From: Polaribacter marinus
GTDB taxonomy: Bacteria; Bacteroidota; Bacteroidia; Flavobacteriales; Flavobacteriaceae
NCBI RefSeq assembly: GCF_022662535.1
Contig: NZ_JAKQYM010000002.1
Coordinates: 1 to 64,000, forward strand
Reading direction: 5' to 3'
DNA: 64,000 nt
The first letter of the stretch is position 1. Every line of letters starts with the position of its first letter. The translations under genes and the position numbers were made by a program. Positions 54,522 through 64,000 of the stretch are shown here, piece by piece. The notes beneath the pieces were generated by a model that did no database searches, was not told the DNA's origin, and saw only the letters and a program-made list of their open reading frames with translations.

Positions 54522-56828
54522 ATGAATCAAGATTATATCATACCAAATGAATGGTCTATCATCGAAGAAGGATTTAATTCGGATAAAGTAAAATCTTCAG
54601 AAAGCTTGTTTAGTATTGGTAATGGAGCCATGGGACAACGTGCTAATTTTGAAGAGAATTATTCGGGAGAAACTTTTCAAGGAAGTTATATTGCTGGTGT
54701 TTATTATCCAGATAAAACCAGAGTTGGATGGTGGAAAAACGGATATCCAGAGTATTTTGCAAAAGTTTTAAATGCACCAAATTGGATTGGAATTAACGTT
54801 TTAATAAATGACGAAAAACTAGATTTACATACCTGTAGAGAAGTTTCAAAATTTAAGAGAGAACTAAACATGAAAGAAGGTTGGTTGTCAAGAAGTTTTG
54901 AAGCCGTTTTACAAAATGGAATCAAAATTAAAGTAGACACAAAACGTTTTTTAAGTTTAGAATTGGATGAAGTAGGAGCCATTAACTACAATGTGACTCT
55001 TTTAAATTCTGATGCTAAAATTACATATATTCCTTATTTAGATGCAGGAATTACAAATGAAGATACCAATTGGGATGACCAATTTTGGGATGTGTTAGAA
55101 GTTTCTCAAAACAATCAACAATCTTTCATTCAAGCAAGAACCATGAAAACGTATTTTTATACATGTACGTTTATGGAGTCTCGATTGTTTATCAATAATG
55201 ATGAGGTAATTACTGGTTGTAATAACGAGCAAACTTTAAATTATACCTCGTGCACTTATCAACAAGAAATTAAACAAAATCAAACTTTTACCATTCATAA
55301 ATTTGGTGGTTATGTGGTTGATAGAAATCATGATAAAAACAAGTTAGTAGCTGCAGCAAAAGATATTTTAGACAAAGCGGTAGGTTTTGGTTTTGATGCT
55401 TTATTAGAAATGCAAAAACAATCTTGGGCACAAATCTGGAATATGTCGGATATTACTATAGAAGGTGATGTAAAAGCACAACAAGGAATTCGTTTTAATA
55501 TTTTTCAACTGAATCAAACGTATTTAGGTACAGATGCTTCTTTAAATATCGGTCCAAAAGGATTTACAGGAGAAAAATATGGAGGAAGTACCTATTGGGA
55601 CACCGAAGCCTATTGTATTCCTTTTTACATGGCAACCAAAGATCAATCTGTTGCTAGAACCTTGTTAGAGTACAGATACAATCATTTAGAAAAAGCGATT
55701 GAAAATGCTGAAAAACTTGGTTTTTCAAACGGAGCAGCATTGTATCCAATGGTTACTATGAATGGTGAAGAGTGCCATAACGAATGGGAAATTACTTTCG
55801 AAGAAATTCATAGAAATGGCGCCATCGCTTTTGCTATTTATAATTATTACCGTTTTACAGATGATTATTCTTACATTCCAGAAAAAGGATTAGAAGTTTT
55901 AATTGGTATTGCTCGTTTTTGGCAACAAAGAGCAACTTTTTCAACAGATAAAAATAAATTTATGATTTTGGGCGTAACAGGTCCAAATGAGTACGAAAAT
56001 AATATAAACAATAATTTTTACACCAATTATATTGCAAAATGGTGTATCAATTATGCGTTAGAAAATATTGATATAGTAAAAATTGATCATATTTCAGATT
56101 ATATCCGAATTAAAGAAAAAGTAAATTTCTCTGATGAGGAATTAGCTCAATGGAAAAATGTGGCTGATAATATGTATTTTCCATATTCAGAAAAGCACAA
56201 TGTTTTCTTACAACAAGATGGATTTTTAGACAAAGAATTAATTACCGTTGCAGATTTAGATAAAAGTCAGCGTCCAATCAATCAAAAATGGAGTTGGGAC
56301 CGAATTTTACGTTCTCCATATATAAAACAAGCAGATACTTTACAAGGTTTCTATATGTTTGAAAATGATTTTTCAACAGAAGAATTAGAGCGTCATTTCG
56401 ATTTTTATGAGCCATTTACTGTGCATGAAAGTTCATTGTCTCCTTGTGTACACAGTATTCAAGCAGCAAAGTTAAATAGAATGGAACAAGCATATACATT
56501 CTATTTGCGTACTTCTCGTTTAGATTTAGACGATTATAATCACGAAGTAGAAGAAGGTTTGCATATAACATCTATGGCAGGAACTTGGATGAGTATTGTA
56601 GAAGGTTTTGGAGGAATGAGAGTTCTAAATAATACACTTTCTTTTTCACCAAAAATACCAAAAGGATGGAAAAGATATTCATTTAAAGTTAACTTTAGAA
56701 ATCAAGTAATTACTGTAAATGTGGGTCAGAATGGAACTCATTTTGAATTAGAAGGAAAACAAGAAATTAACATTTTTGTAAATGGAGAAATTGTAACTGT
56801 TTCTCCTAATAATTTATTAACTGTTTAA
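54522..56828 (+). CDS. GH65 maltose phosphorylase
   Basis: Cytoplasmic inverting phosphorylase that splits maltose with phosphate to glucose and beta-glucose-1-phosphate. The 768-residue protein has the GH65 N-terminal beta-sandwich (SIGNGAMGQRANFEE), the sugar-binding TYWDTEAYCIPFYM near 363, the catalytic glutamate region GEECHNEWEITFEEIHRNG near 415, and HESSLSPCVHSI near 637. There is no signal peptide. Kojibiose and trehalose phosphorylases share the fold; the partner pgmB and surrounding starch enzymes favour maltose. The 90-base gap before it holds no clear promoter. Confidence 0.93.
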   Translation: MNQDYIIPNEWSIIEEGFNSDKVKSSESLFSIGNGAMGQRANFEENYSGETFQGSYIAGVYYPDKTRVGWWKNGYPEYFAKVLNAPNWIGINVLINDEKLDLHTCREVSKFKRELNMKEGWLSRSFEAVLQNGIKIKVDTKRFLSLELDEVGAINYNVTLLNSDAKITYIPYLDAGITNEDTNWDDQFWDVLEVSQNNQQSFIQARTMKTYFYTCTFMESRLFINNDEVITGCNNEQTLNYTSCTYQQEIKQNQTFTIHKFGGYVVDRNHDKNKLVAAAKDILDKAVGFGFDALLEMQKQSWAQIWNMSDITIEGDVKAQQGIRFNIFQLNQTYLGTDASLNIGPKGFTGEKYGGSTYWDTEAYCIPFYMATKDQSVARTLLEYRYNHLEKAIENAEKLGFSNGAALYPMVTMNGEECHNEWEITFEEIHRNGAIAFAIYNYYRFTDDYSYIPEKGLEVLIGIARFWQQRATFSTDKNKFMILGVTGPNEYENNINNNFYTNYIAKWCINYALENIDIVKIDHISDYIRIKEKVNFSDEELAQWKNVADNMYFPYSEKHNVFLQQDGFLDKELITVADLDKSQRPINQKWSWDRILRSPYIKQADTLQGFYMFENDFSTEELERHFDFYEPFTVHESSLSPCVHSIQAAKLNRMEQAYTFYLRTSRLDLDDYNHEVEEGLHITSMAGTWMSIVEGFGGMRVLNNTLSFSPKIPKGWKRYSFKVNFRNQVITVNVGQNGTHFELEGKQEINIFVNGEIVTVSPNNLLTV

Positions 56829-56836
56829 ATAAAAAT

Positions 56837-58771
56837 ATGAAGCTATTCAGAAACATTTTTTTTATCATATCAATGTTCGTTTTTATATCTTCCTGTAGTC
56901 ATGCAGAAAAGAAAAAAAATGTTTCTGTAGTTTCTATTTCTCATTCAACATTAGAAAGAGTTGAGCCTCCCAATTGGTTTGTTGGTTTAAGAAATACTTC
57001 ATTACAATTGTTGGTAAAAGATGATAATATTGGAACGTCAAAACCAAGTATTTCTTATGTTGGAGTTTCTATTGATAAAGTAAACAAAGCAAAAAGCAAT
57101 AATTATTTATTTATCGATTTAAAAATTGATAAATCAACAAAATCCGGAAAGTTTGATATCATTTTTACATTTAAAGATGGCACAAAGAAAACTCATACAT
57201 ACGAATTAAAATCAAGAGAAAAACTAGCAGAAGATTATATTGGTTTTAATAGTACTGATGCTATTTATTTAATTACACCAGATCGTTTTTCAAATGCAAT
57301 TGAAAGTAATGATGTAAATACAAAATTAAAAGATACTTCTTTAGATAGATCTGATGGATATAAACGTCACGGAGGTGATTTACAGGGAATTATAAATCAT
57401 GTGGATTATATTTCTGATTTAGGATTTACAGCTATTTGGCCAACACCAGTTTTAATAAATGATATGCCTAAAGGTTCTTATCATGGGTATGCAATGACTG
57501 ATTTTTATAAAGTAGATCCTCGTTTTGGAAATTTATCTGATTATAAAAAATTAGCCGATAAATTATCAGAAAAAGGAATGAAATTAATCATGGATCAAGT
57601 GGCTAATCATTGTGGTTTAGAGCATTGGTGGATGAAAGATTTGCCTTTTAGTGATTGGGTAAATAATCAAAAAAACTACGAAGAAAATATTCAAAATTGG
57701 AATTGGAAAACAAACATCAATTCTAATCATAGAAGAACTACAAATCAAGATACTTACGCTTCAGAAATTGATAGAAAAGGAAATAACGAAGGTTGGTTTG
57801 TTGCAGGAATGCCAGATTTAAATCAACGAAATCCATTTATGGCAAAATATATTATTCAGAATAGTATTTGGTGGATAGAAACTTTAGGTTTAGGAGGTAT
57901 TAGACAAGATACTTATCCTTATTCCGACAAAGAATTTATGGCAAATTGGGCCGGAGCTATTATGAAAGAATATCCTAATTTTTCTATTGTTGGAGAAGAA
58001 TGGAGTTACAATCCACTATTAGTAGGATATTGGCAACAAGGTGCAAATAATAAAGATGGATATGCTTCTAATTTAAAATCTACAATGGATTTTCCGATGC
58101 AAAAATCAATTATAGATGGAATTAATGAAGAAGAATCTTGGGAGAAAGGTTTGGTGAAATTGTATGAAGGTTTGGCAAATGATTTTCATTATGCTACACC
58201 AAAAGATATTATGATTTTTTTAGATAATCATGATAAAAGCAGACTATACACAGAAGTTAAAGAAGATGCTACAAAAGCTAAAATGGCTTTGAGTTATATA
58301 TTAATGTTACCAAGAATACCACAAGTTTATTACGGAACAGAAATCTTAATGAATGATACAGCAAAACCAGGTGATCATGGTTTAATTAGAACTGATTTTC
58401 CTGGTGGATTTAAAGGCGATAAAATAAATGCTTTTACAGGTTTAGGTTTAACTGATGACCAAAAATCAATGCAAAATTTTGTAAGTAAAGTTTTAAATTA
58501 TCGTAAAAACAGTGAGGCGATTCAAGATGGAAAAACAATTCATTTTGCTCCCTTTAAAGGTACTTACTTTTTGTTTAGAATAAAAGGAAATGAAACTGTT
58601 GTCCATATTCTTAATAAAAATGAACAGCCAATTACAATAGATTTAAATAGGTTTACAGAAGTTGGTTTAGAAGGGAAAACATTAAAAAATGTAATTTCCG
58701 GAGAAAGTTTTGTTTGGGCTAATGAAATAAAATTAACTCAAAAAGGTAGTATTATTCTTACTACAAAATAA
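56837..58771 (+). CDS. GH13 neopullulanase / cyclomaltodextrinase-like lipoprotein (SusA-like)
   Basis: Lipoprotein of 644 residues with lipobox ISSC at about residue 20. An N-terminal cyclomaltodextrinase-type Ig domain (about 30-130, VEPPNWFVGLRNTSLQLLV) precedes the GH13 barrel. Catalytic residues: Asp in GGIRQDTYPY (about 357), Glu in IVGEEWSYNP (about 387) and the HD pair in FLDNHDKSRLY (about 464). The HGYAMTDFYKVDPRFG block near 216 fits neopullulanases. It probably trims imported maltodextrins at the periplasmic face or outer membrane. It starts 8 bases after the GH65 stop. Confidence 0.93.
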   Translation: MKLFRNIFFIISMFVFISSCSHAEKKKNVSVVSISHSTLERVEPPNWFVGLRNTSLQLLVKDDNIGTSKPSISYVGVSIDKVNKAKSNNYLFIDLKIDKSTKSGKFDIIFTFKDGTKKTHTYELKSREKLAEDYIGFNSTDAIYLITPDRFSNAIESNDVNTKLKDTSLDRSDGYKRHGGDLQGIINHVDYISDLGFTAIWPTPVLINDMPKGSYHGYAMTDFYKVDPRFGNLSDYKKLADKLSEKGMKLIMDQVANHCGLEHWWMKDLPFSDWVNNQKNYEENIQNWNWKTNINSNHRRTTNQDTYASEIDRKGNNEGWFVAGMPDLNQRNPFMAKYIIQNSIWWIETLGLGGIRQDTYPYSDKEFMANWAGAIMKEYPNFSIVGEEWSYNPLLVGYWQQGANNKDGYASNLKSTMDFPMQKSIIDGINEEESWEKGLVKLYEGLANDFHYATPKDIMIFLDNHDKSRLYTEVKEDATKAKMALSYILMLPRIPQVYYGTEILMNDTAKPGDHGLIRTDFPGGFKGDKINAFTGLGLTDDQKSMQNFVSKVLNYRKNSEAIQDGKTIHFAPFKGTYFLFRIKGNETVVHILNKNEQPITIDLNRFTEVGLEGKTLKNVISGESFVWANEIKLTQKGSIILTTK

Positions 58772-58781
58772 TAAAAGCATC

Positions 58782-59744
58782 ATGAAAAATATTTTTATTT
58801 TACTATTGGTTTTCGGATTCATTTCTTGTAAATCAGAAAGTCAGAACAAAAAAGTAACTAAATTTACAAATGTAAAAGCAGTTGTTTTAGAAAACGCAGT
58901 TTTAGCTGGAGGAAAACTAATAAGAATTGATTCATTTCCGTCTAATAATATTGTGCCAAGATCCGTAGATATTTGGTTACCAGAAAATTATTCGTCTAAA
59001 AAAAAATATGCAGTTTTGTACATGCATGATGGACAGAATTTGTTTGATGCCACAACTACTTGGAACAAACAAGAATGGATGATTGATGAGGTTGCTACAA
59101 AATTAATGAAAGAAGGGCTTACCAAAAACTTTATAGTTGTTGGAATACATAACATTCCTAAAATACGTTGGCAAGATTTATATCCAGAAAAAACAATGGA
59201 TTTTTTATCAGAAAAAGATAGAAATACCTTATTTGAAGAAGCTAAAAATAATAATTTTAGCATTAATCTAACAGGAGATGAATATTTGAAGTTTTTGGTT
59301 GAAGAATTAAAACCATACATAGATACTACTTATTCGGTTTACTCAAATAAAGAAAATACATTTGTGGCAGGTTCTTCTATGGGAGGTTTAATGTCTATGT
59401 ATGCAATTGCAGAATATCCAAAAGTATTTGCTGGTGCAGCTTGTTTATCTACACATTGGGTTGGAGCAACTCCAAAACAAAAGAATCCTATGCCAACTGC
59501 TATTTTTAAATATTTAGAAAACAATTTACCAGATGCAAAAACACATAAAATGTATTTTGATTATGGAAACAAAACTTTAGACCAATTTTATCCTCAATAC
59601 GCACCAATAGTAGATTCAGTTTTTAAAAATGGCGGATATTCAGATTTAAATTTTAAAAATTTATTTTTTGAAGGAACAAACCACTCTGAACTTTCTTGGC
59701 AAAAGAGAGTACACATTCCTTTAACATTTTTATTGAAAAAATAA
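58782..59744 (+). CDS. Alpha/beta-hydrolase, putative esterase D-type lipoprotein
   Basis: Lipoprotein of 320 residues (lipobox FISC near 16) with the esterase-D fold. The opening SVDIWLPENY and YMHDGQNLFDATTTW near 82, the nucleophile elbow GSSMGGLMSMYAIAEYP near 196 and the closing FFEGTNHSELSWQKR (histidine near 306) mark the Ser-His hydrolase. Related proteins include acyl-esterases and siderophore esterases. Its place between GH13 and GH31 genes suggests a role on substituted or acylated glucan, or on a degradation product. The substrate is unknown. Confidence 0.87.
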   Translation: MKNIFILLLVFGFISCKSESQNKKVTKFTNVKAVVLENAVLAGGKLIRIDSFPSNNIVPRSVDIWLPENYSSKKKYAVLYMHDGQNLFDATTTWNKQEWMIDEVATKLMKEGLTKNFIVVGIHNIPKIRWQDLYPEKTMDFLSEKDRNTLFEEAKNNNFSINLTGDEYLKFLVEELKPYIDTTYSVYSNKENTFVAGSSMGGLMSMYAIAEYPKVFAGAACLSTHWVGATPKQKNPMPTAIFKYLENNLPDAKTHKMYFDYGNKTLDQFYPQYAPIVDSVFKNGGYSDLNFKNLFFEGTNHSELSWQKRVHIPLTFLLKK

Positions 59745-59746
59745 GC

Positions 59747-62170
59747 ATGAAACACTTTCAATTTATTTATATATTTCTTTTAATTACTTCATTTTCTTTT
59801 GCACAAAATGCAAATAGAATTTTTAAAAATATAAAAGAAAAAGATGCGGGTTTAGAAATTAATGTAAATGATGGTAAATACATCATTCATTTTTTAAATG
59901 ATAAAATAGTTGAAACTACCTTTTTACCAAATGGAGAAGTATTAAATAACAAATCTCACGCTGTAATCTTAAAGTCAGAAAAAGTTGATATAATTCCGGT
60001 GATAACTAAAACCGAAAGTGTTTTTTCTACCGATGGAATTTCAGTACACATCAACCATCAACCATTTCAAATTATTTATAAGTTTAATGGAGAGATTATT
60101 ACATCAGAAAAATTAGGCTATTACAAGTCAAAACACATTCCTTTAGATATGGTGAAAGGAAATATTGAATACGATAATACAGAAAAAATTGAATTTAATT
60201 TAACAGATGATGAGGTTTTATTTGGAACAGGGGCAAGAGCTTTAGGAATGAACAGAAGAGGGTATAGATTGCCATTGTATAACCGAGCACAATATGGTTA
60301 TGAAACGCATTCTGAGTTGATGAATTTTACAATTCCATTGGTAATTTCATCAAAAAAATACATGATTAATTTTGATAATGCACCCATTGGTTATTTAGAT
60401 TTAGATAGTAAAAAAGACAATTCTTTAACTTATGAAACGATTTCTGGGCGTAAAACTTATCAAGTAATTGTTGGTGATTCTTGGATAGATTTGGTAAATA
60501 ATTATACCAATTTAACAGGGAAACAACCTTTGCCGGCAAGATGGACTTTAGGTAATTTTTCGAGCAGATTCGGGTATCATTCTCAACAAGAAACAGAAGC
60601 AACAATTGCAAAATTTCAAGAAGAAAAAATTCCTGTTGATGCCGTAATTTTAGATTTGTATTGGTTTGGAAAAACGATTCAAGGTACTATGGGAAATTTA
60701 GAAGTTGATAAAGATTCTTTTCCTGATATGAAAGGCATGATTTCTAGATTTAAAGAAAAAGGTGTTAGGACAGTTTTAATAACGGAGCCATTTATTTTAT
60801 CAAATTCTAAAAAATGGAAGGAAACTGTAGAAAAAGGTGTTTTAGCTAAAGATTCTATTGGAAACCCAGCAACATATGATTTCTATTTTGGAAATACAGG
60901 AATTGTAAATATCTACAAAAAAGAAGGAAAAGATTGGTTTTGGAATATTTACAAAGACATTTTAAGTTTAGGAGCAAAAGGACTTTGGGGAGATTTAGGA
61001 GAACCAGAAGTACTGCCTTCTTGGGTAAACTTTGATGCTAAAAAAGCAGATGAAATTCATAATATTTATGGTCATGATTGGGCGCGTTTAATTTTTGAAG
61101 GCTATCAAAAAGAGTTTCCAAACGAAAGACCTTTTATTTTAATGCGTGCTGGATATTCTGGTTCGCAACGATTTGGAATGATTCCTTGGTCTGGTGATGT
61201 AAACAGAACCTGGGGAGGTTTGCAATCTCAACCAGAAATTGCACTACAAATGGGAATGCAAGGTTTGGGGTATATGCACTCTGATTTAGGTGGATTTGCA
61301 GGTGCTAATTTAGATGATTATTTATATACACGGTGGTTGCAATATGGAGTTTTTCAGCCAATATTTAGACCTCATGCGCAAGAAGATGTTGCAAGCGAAC
61401 CCGTTTTTAGAAGTGATTATGCAAAAAAACATGCAAAAAAAGCCATAGAGTTACGTTATAAAATGTTGCCTTACAACTACAATTTGGCTTTTGAAAACAA
61501 TCAAAAAGGAACACCTTTAATGCGTCCTATTTTCTTTGAAGAAGATGATGAGAAATTAATGACAAATTCTGTTACTTATCTGTGGGGGAAAGATTTTTTA
61601 ATAACACCAATTTTAAAAGATGCAGTAATAACTAAAGAAATTTATTTTCCAAAAACCGCAAATTGGTTTAATTTTTATTCAGACGAAAAAGTAGCCGGTG
61701 GACAAACTAAAAACGTAAATGTTGTTGGAAATTCAATACCTACCTATGTTAGAGGTGGTGCATTTATTTTAATGACAAATGAAGCTGTGCAAACAACCGA
61801 CGATTATGCTGGAAATAATTTAGAAGTTCATTATTATTATGATGCATCAGTAAAAGAAAGTAAAAGACAATTTTACAATGATGATGGTTTAACAGGAAAT
61901 GCTTTTGAGAAAGGGAAATACGAACTTCTAGAATTTAAATCTGAATTAACAGAAAGTTGTTTAGAAATTGATTTTAAAGCTGAATTTGGAGAAAACTGGA
62001 AATCATCAGAAAAAGAAGTTTCTTTAATTATCCATAACCTAACTTTGAACCCTAAAAAGATAAAAGTAGCAGGAAAAAGAAAGCAAATTTCAACAGAAAA
62101 AAACACACTTACAATTCCTGTAAAATGGAATCCAAAAAAAGAATTAAAAATTAAAATAACATTAAAATAA
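59747..62170 (+). CDS. GH31 alpha-glucosidase
   Basis: Secreted alpha-glucosidase of 807 residues, starting MKHFQFIYIFLLITSFSFAQ (signal peptide, no lipobox). The in-frame ATG at 59696 lies inside the esterase gene and is rejected. The N-terminal GH31 domain contains LFGTGARALGMNRRGYRLPL near 160. The catalytic nucleophile Asp is in GLWGDLGEPE (about 414) and the acid Asp in WSGDVNRTW (about 481). The proximal and distal C-terminal domains are present. This is the SusB-equivalent step in this locus, releasing glucose from maltodextrin ends in the periplasm. Confidence 0.93.
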   Translation: MKHFQFIYIFLLITSFSFAQNANRIFKNIKEKDAGLEINVNDGKYIIHFLNDKIVETTFLPNGEVLNNKSHAVILKSEKVDIIPVITKTESVFSTDGISVHINHQPFQIIYKFNGEIITSEKLGYYKSKHIPLDMVKGNIEYDNTEKIEFNLTDDEVLFGTGARALGMNRRGYRLPLYNRAQYGYETHSELMNFTIPLVISSKKYMINFDNAPIGYLDLDSKKDNSLTYETISGRKTYQVIVGDSWIDLVNNYTNLTGKQPLPARWTLGNFSSRFGYHSQQETEATIAKFQEEKIPVDAVILDLYWFGKTIQGTMGNLEVDKDSFPDMKGMISRFKEKGVRTVLITEPFILSNSKKWKETVEKGVLAKDSIGNPATYDFYFGNTGIVNIYKKEGKDWFWNIYKDILSLGAKGLWGDLGEPEVLPSWVNFDAKKADEIHNIYGHDWARLIFEGYQKEFPNERPFILMRAGYSGSQRFGMIPWSGDVNRTWGGLQSQPEIALQMGMQGLGYMHSDLGGFAGANLDDYLYTRWLQYGVFQPIFRPHAQEDVASEPVFRSDYAKKHAKKAIELRYKMLPYNYNLAFENNQKGTPLMRPIFFEEDDEKLMTNSVTYLWGKDFLITPILKDAVITKEIYFPKTANWFNFYSDEKVAGGQTKNVNVVGNSIPTYVRGGAFILMTNEAVQTTDDYAGNNLEVHYYYDASVKESKRQFYNDDGLTGNAFEKGKYELLEFKSELTESCLEIDFKAEFGENWKSSEKEVSLIIHNLTLNPKKIKVAGKRKQISTEKNTLTIPVKWNPKKELKIKITLK

Positions 62171-62191
62171 CATTAAAATAAAAAATCAATT

Positions 62192-64000
62192 ATGAAAAAA
62201 ATACATATATACTCATTAGTTGTAGTTTTATCAATTGTAATTGGTTGTACCACAGATAAAGTGTCAGAAAAGAAAATGAACAGCACAAATACTAAGAAGA
62301 AAGCAGTAGTTTACCAGGTTTTTACACGGTTATTTGGTAATACAAATACTACTAATAAACCTTGGGGAACCATCGAGGAAAATGGAGTGGGTAAGTTTAA
62401 TGACTTTACAGATAAAGCTTTATCAGAAATTAAAGATCTAGGTGTTACACATATTTGGTACACAGGTGTTCCGCATCATGATGTAATTCGTGATTATACA
62501 AAATATGGTATTTCAAATGACGATCCAGATGTAGTTAAAGGAAGAGCAGGTTCTCCTTATGCTGTAAAAGATTATTATAATGTAAATCCAGATTTGGCTG
62601 TAAATGTAGAAAATCGTTTACAAGAATTTGAAGCTTTAATTAATCGTTCTCATAAAAACGGATTGAAAGTAATTATCGACATTGTACCTAATCACGTAGC
62701 AAGAAATTATCAAAGTTTGTCTAATCCAGAAGGAACAAAAGATTTTGGAGCAGATGACAATACTTCTGTAGAATATGATGTAGATAATAATTTTTATTAT
62801 GTACCCAATACACCTTTTGAAGTGCCCGATTTTTTAAATGGATATGTACCTTTAGGTGGTGATAAAAATCCGTTGTCTGATCATAAATTTGATGAAAATC
62901 CTGCAAAATGGACAGGAAATGGTTCTCGTTCTCCAAAACCTAGTTTTTACGATTGGTACGAAACTGTTAAAGTAAATTATGGTGTTTCTCCTGATGGTAA
63001 AAAAGATTTTGATGCATTACCAGCAGGTTTTGAACATGAAGATTATAAAAAACACTTCGAATTTTGGCAAGATAAAAAAATACCGAGTTCTTGGGTGAAA
63101 TTTAGAGACATTGCATTGTATTGGATTGAAAAAGGAGTTGATGGATTTCGTTATGATATGGCAGAAATGGTTCCTGTAGAGTTTTGGAGTTTTATGAATT
63201 CGGCTATAAAAATGAAAAAACCAAATGCTTTTTTATTGGCTGAAGTCTACAATCCTAAAATGTATAGAGATTATATTCAAAAAGGAAAAATGGATTATTT
63301 ATATGATAAGGTTCAATTATATGATACCATAAAACATGTAATGCAAGGTCATGGATTAACAGATCATATTCCTCCTATTCAGGAAGATTTAAAAGATATA
63401 GAGCACCATATGTTACATTTTTTAGAGAATCATGATGAGCAAAGAATTGCAAGTCCTGAATTTGTCGGAAATGCAGAAAAAGCTAAACCAGCAATGGTCG
63501 TTTCTGCAACCATTTCTACAGCTCCAACCATGATTTATTTTGGACAAGAATTAGGAGAAGATGGTTCTGAAAATGCAGGATTTGGAACTCCGTCTAGAAC
63601 TTCCATTTTTGATTATATTGGTGTCCCGTCACTTCAAAGATGGGTAAATGATAAGAAGTTTGATGGAGGTCAATCTACATCAGAAGAAAAATCATTAAGA
63701 GATTTTTACAAACGATTGTTAAATTTTACAATTTCTTCGAATGCCTTAATGGGAGAATACCAAGATATTCATCAATTTAATAGAGAAAATACAGAATGGT
63801 ATAATGATAAAGTATTGTCTTTTGTCCGTTGGAGTGATGATGAGAAGTTAATTGTGGTTTCAAATTTTAATGCAGAAAATAGGTATGGTTTTGATTTAAG
63901 TTTGCCAAGTGATATCATAGAAAAATGGAATTTAAAAGATGGTGAATACACACTAACAGACCAATTATATAAAGAATATTCTTCAATATTAAAAGTAGAA
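62192..64000 (+). CDS. GH13 alpha-amylase family lipoprotein, cut by the window end
   Basis: An open frame of 603 codons continues past the window end. It starts MKKIHIYSLVVVLSIVIGC, a signal peptide with lipobox VIGC, 21 bases after the GH31 stop. The GH13 barrel begins AVVYQVFTRLFG near 38. Its catalytic residues are Asp in GVDGFRYDMAE (about 321), Glu in LLAEVYNP (about 350) and the HD pair in FLENHDEQRI (about 412). DIVPNHVARNY near 167 is also canonical. The C-terminal beta domain has begun by base 63,800, so only a short part is missing. Probably an alpha-amylase acting with the other glucanases. Confidence 0.93.
   Translation, partial: MKKIHIYSLVVVLSIVIGCTTDKVSEKKMNSTNTKKKAVVYQVFTRLFGNTNTTNKPWGTIEENGVGKFNDFTDKALSEIKDLGVTHIWYTGVPHHDVIRDYTKYGISNDDPDVVKGRAGSPYAVKDYYNVNPDLAVNVENRLQEFEALINRSHKNGLKVIIDIVPNHVARNYQSLSNPEGTKDFGADDNTSVEYDVDNNFYYVPNTPFEVPDFLNGYVPLGGDKNPLSDHKFDENPAKWTGNGSRSPKPSFYDWYETVKVNYGVSPDGKKDFDALPAGFEHEDYKKHFEFWQDKKIPSSWVKFRDIALYWIEKGVDGFRYDMAEMVPVEFWSFMNSAIKMKKPNAFLLAEVYNPKMYRDYIQKGKMDYLYDKVQLYDTIKHVMQGHGLTDHIPPIQEDLKDIEHHMLHFLENHDEQRIASPEFVGNAEKAKPAMVVSATISTAPTMIYFGQELGEDGSENAGFGTPSRTSIFDYIGVPSLQRWVNDKKFDGGQSTSEEKSLRDFYKRLLNFTISSNALMGEYQDIHQFNRENTEWYNDKVLSFVRWSDDEKLIVVSNFNAENRYGFDLSLPSDIIEKWNLKDGEYTLTDQLYKEYSSILKVE

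Overview
The window is a stretch of AT-rich chromosome from a marine member of the Flavobacteriaceae, most like Polaribacter and relatives. Three things point there: the Bacteroidetes promoter type (TTG, about 19 bases, then TAnnTTTG), type IX secretion (PorQ plus proteins with a C-terminal sorting domain), and a SusC/SusD-type polysaccharide utilisation locus. No phage, insertion sequence or CRISPR array was seen.

Bases 1 to about 31,150 are mostly core genes in short operons: porQ-cmk, queE, rpsA, glmM followed by an outer-membrane barrel and a PLP enzyme, a lipid A-type acyltransferase, a rhomboid protease, tRNA-Gly and tRNA-Met, a START-like protein, a class IV aminotransferase, YqgE, HU, an ATPase-recQ-fmt operon, a DUF493 protein leading into three SurA/parvulin-type chaperone genes and a MoxR ATPase, rsmD with DUF3822 and a pilin-like membrane protein, a RecD-like helicase, an LpxR-like lipid A deacylase, two tandem PPK2 kinases, an LMW-phosphatase/ArsC-like protein, an Smr protein and a NifS-type cysteine desulfurase.

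Bases 31,214 to 64,000 are dominated by an alpha-glucan (starch/maltodextrin) utilisation locus. On the minus strand lie susC, susD, two SusE/F-type starch-binding lipoproteins, a type IX-secreted GH13 amylase, an uncharacterised type IX-secreted protein and an unlisted 54-residue protein. Beyond a terminator is a 2,092-residue multidomain type IX-secreted protein. On the plus strand are a LacI-family regulator, an MFS sugar transporter, beta-phosphoglucomutase, a GH65 maltose phosphorylase, a GH13 lipoprotein, an esterase, a GH31 glucosidase and a second GH13 lipoprotein cut off by the window end. The inferred route is surface capture and cutting, SusCD import, periplasmic trimming, MFS uptake of maltose, phosphorolysis to glucose plus beta-glucose-1-phosphate, and conversion to glucose-6-phosphate.

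The most interesting signals are regulatory or small. A 19-20 base element is shared, apart from one base, by the susC and maltose-transporter promoters and lies just after each predicted transcription start. There is a LacI-type palindrome upstream of the susC promoter. The 54-residue protein has a Tat-like N-terminus. A promoter with perfect boxes predicts a leader of about 530 bases for the giant surface protein. A dispersed flavobacterial intergenic repeat lies upstream of glmM. Several genes have promoter geometry that predicts leaderless mRNA.
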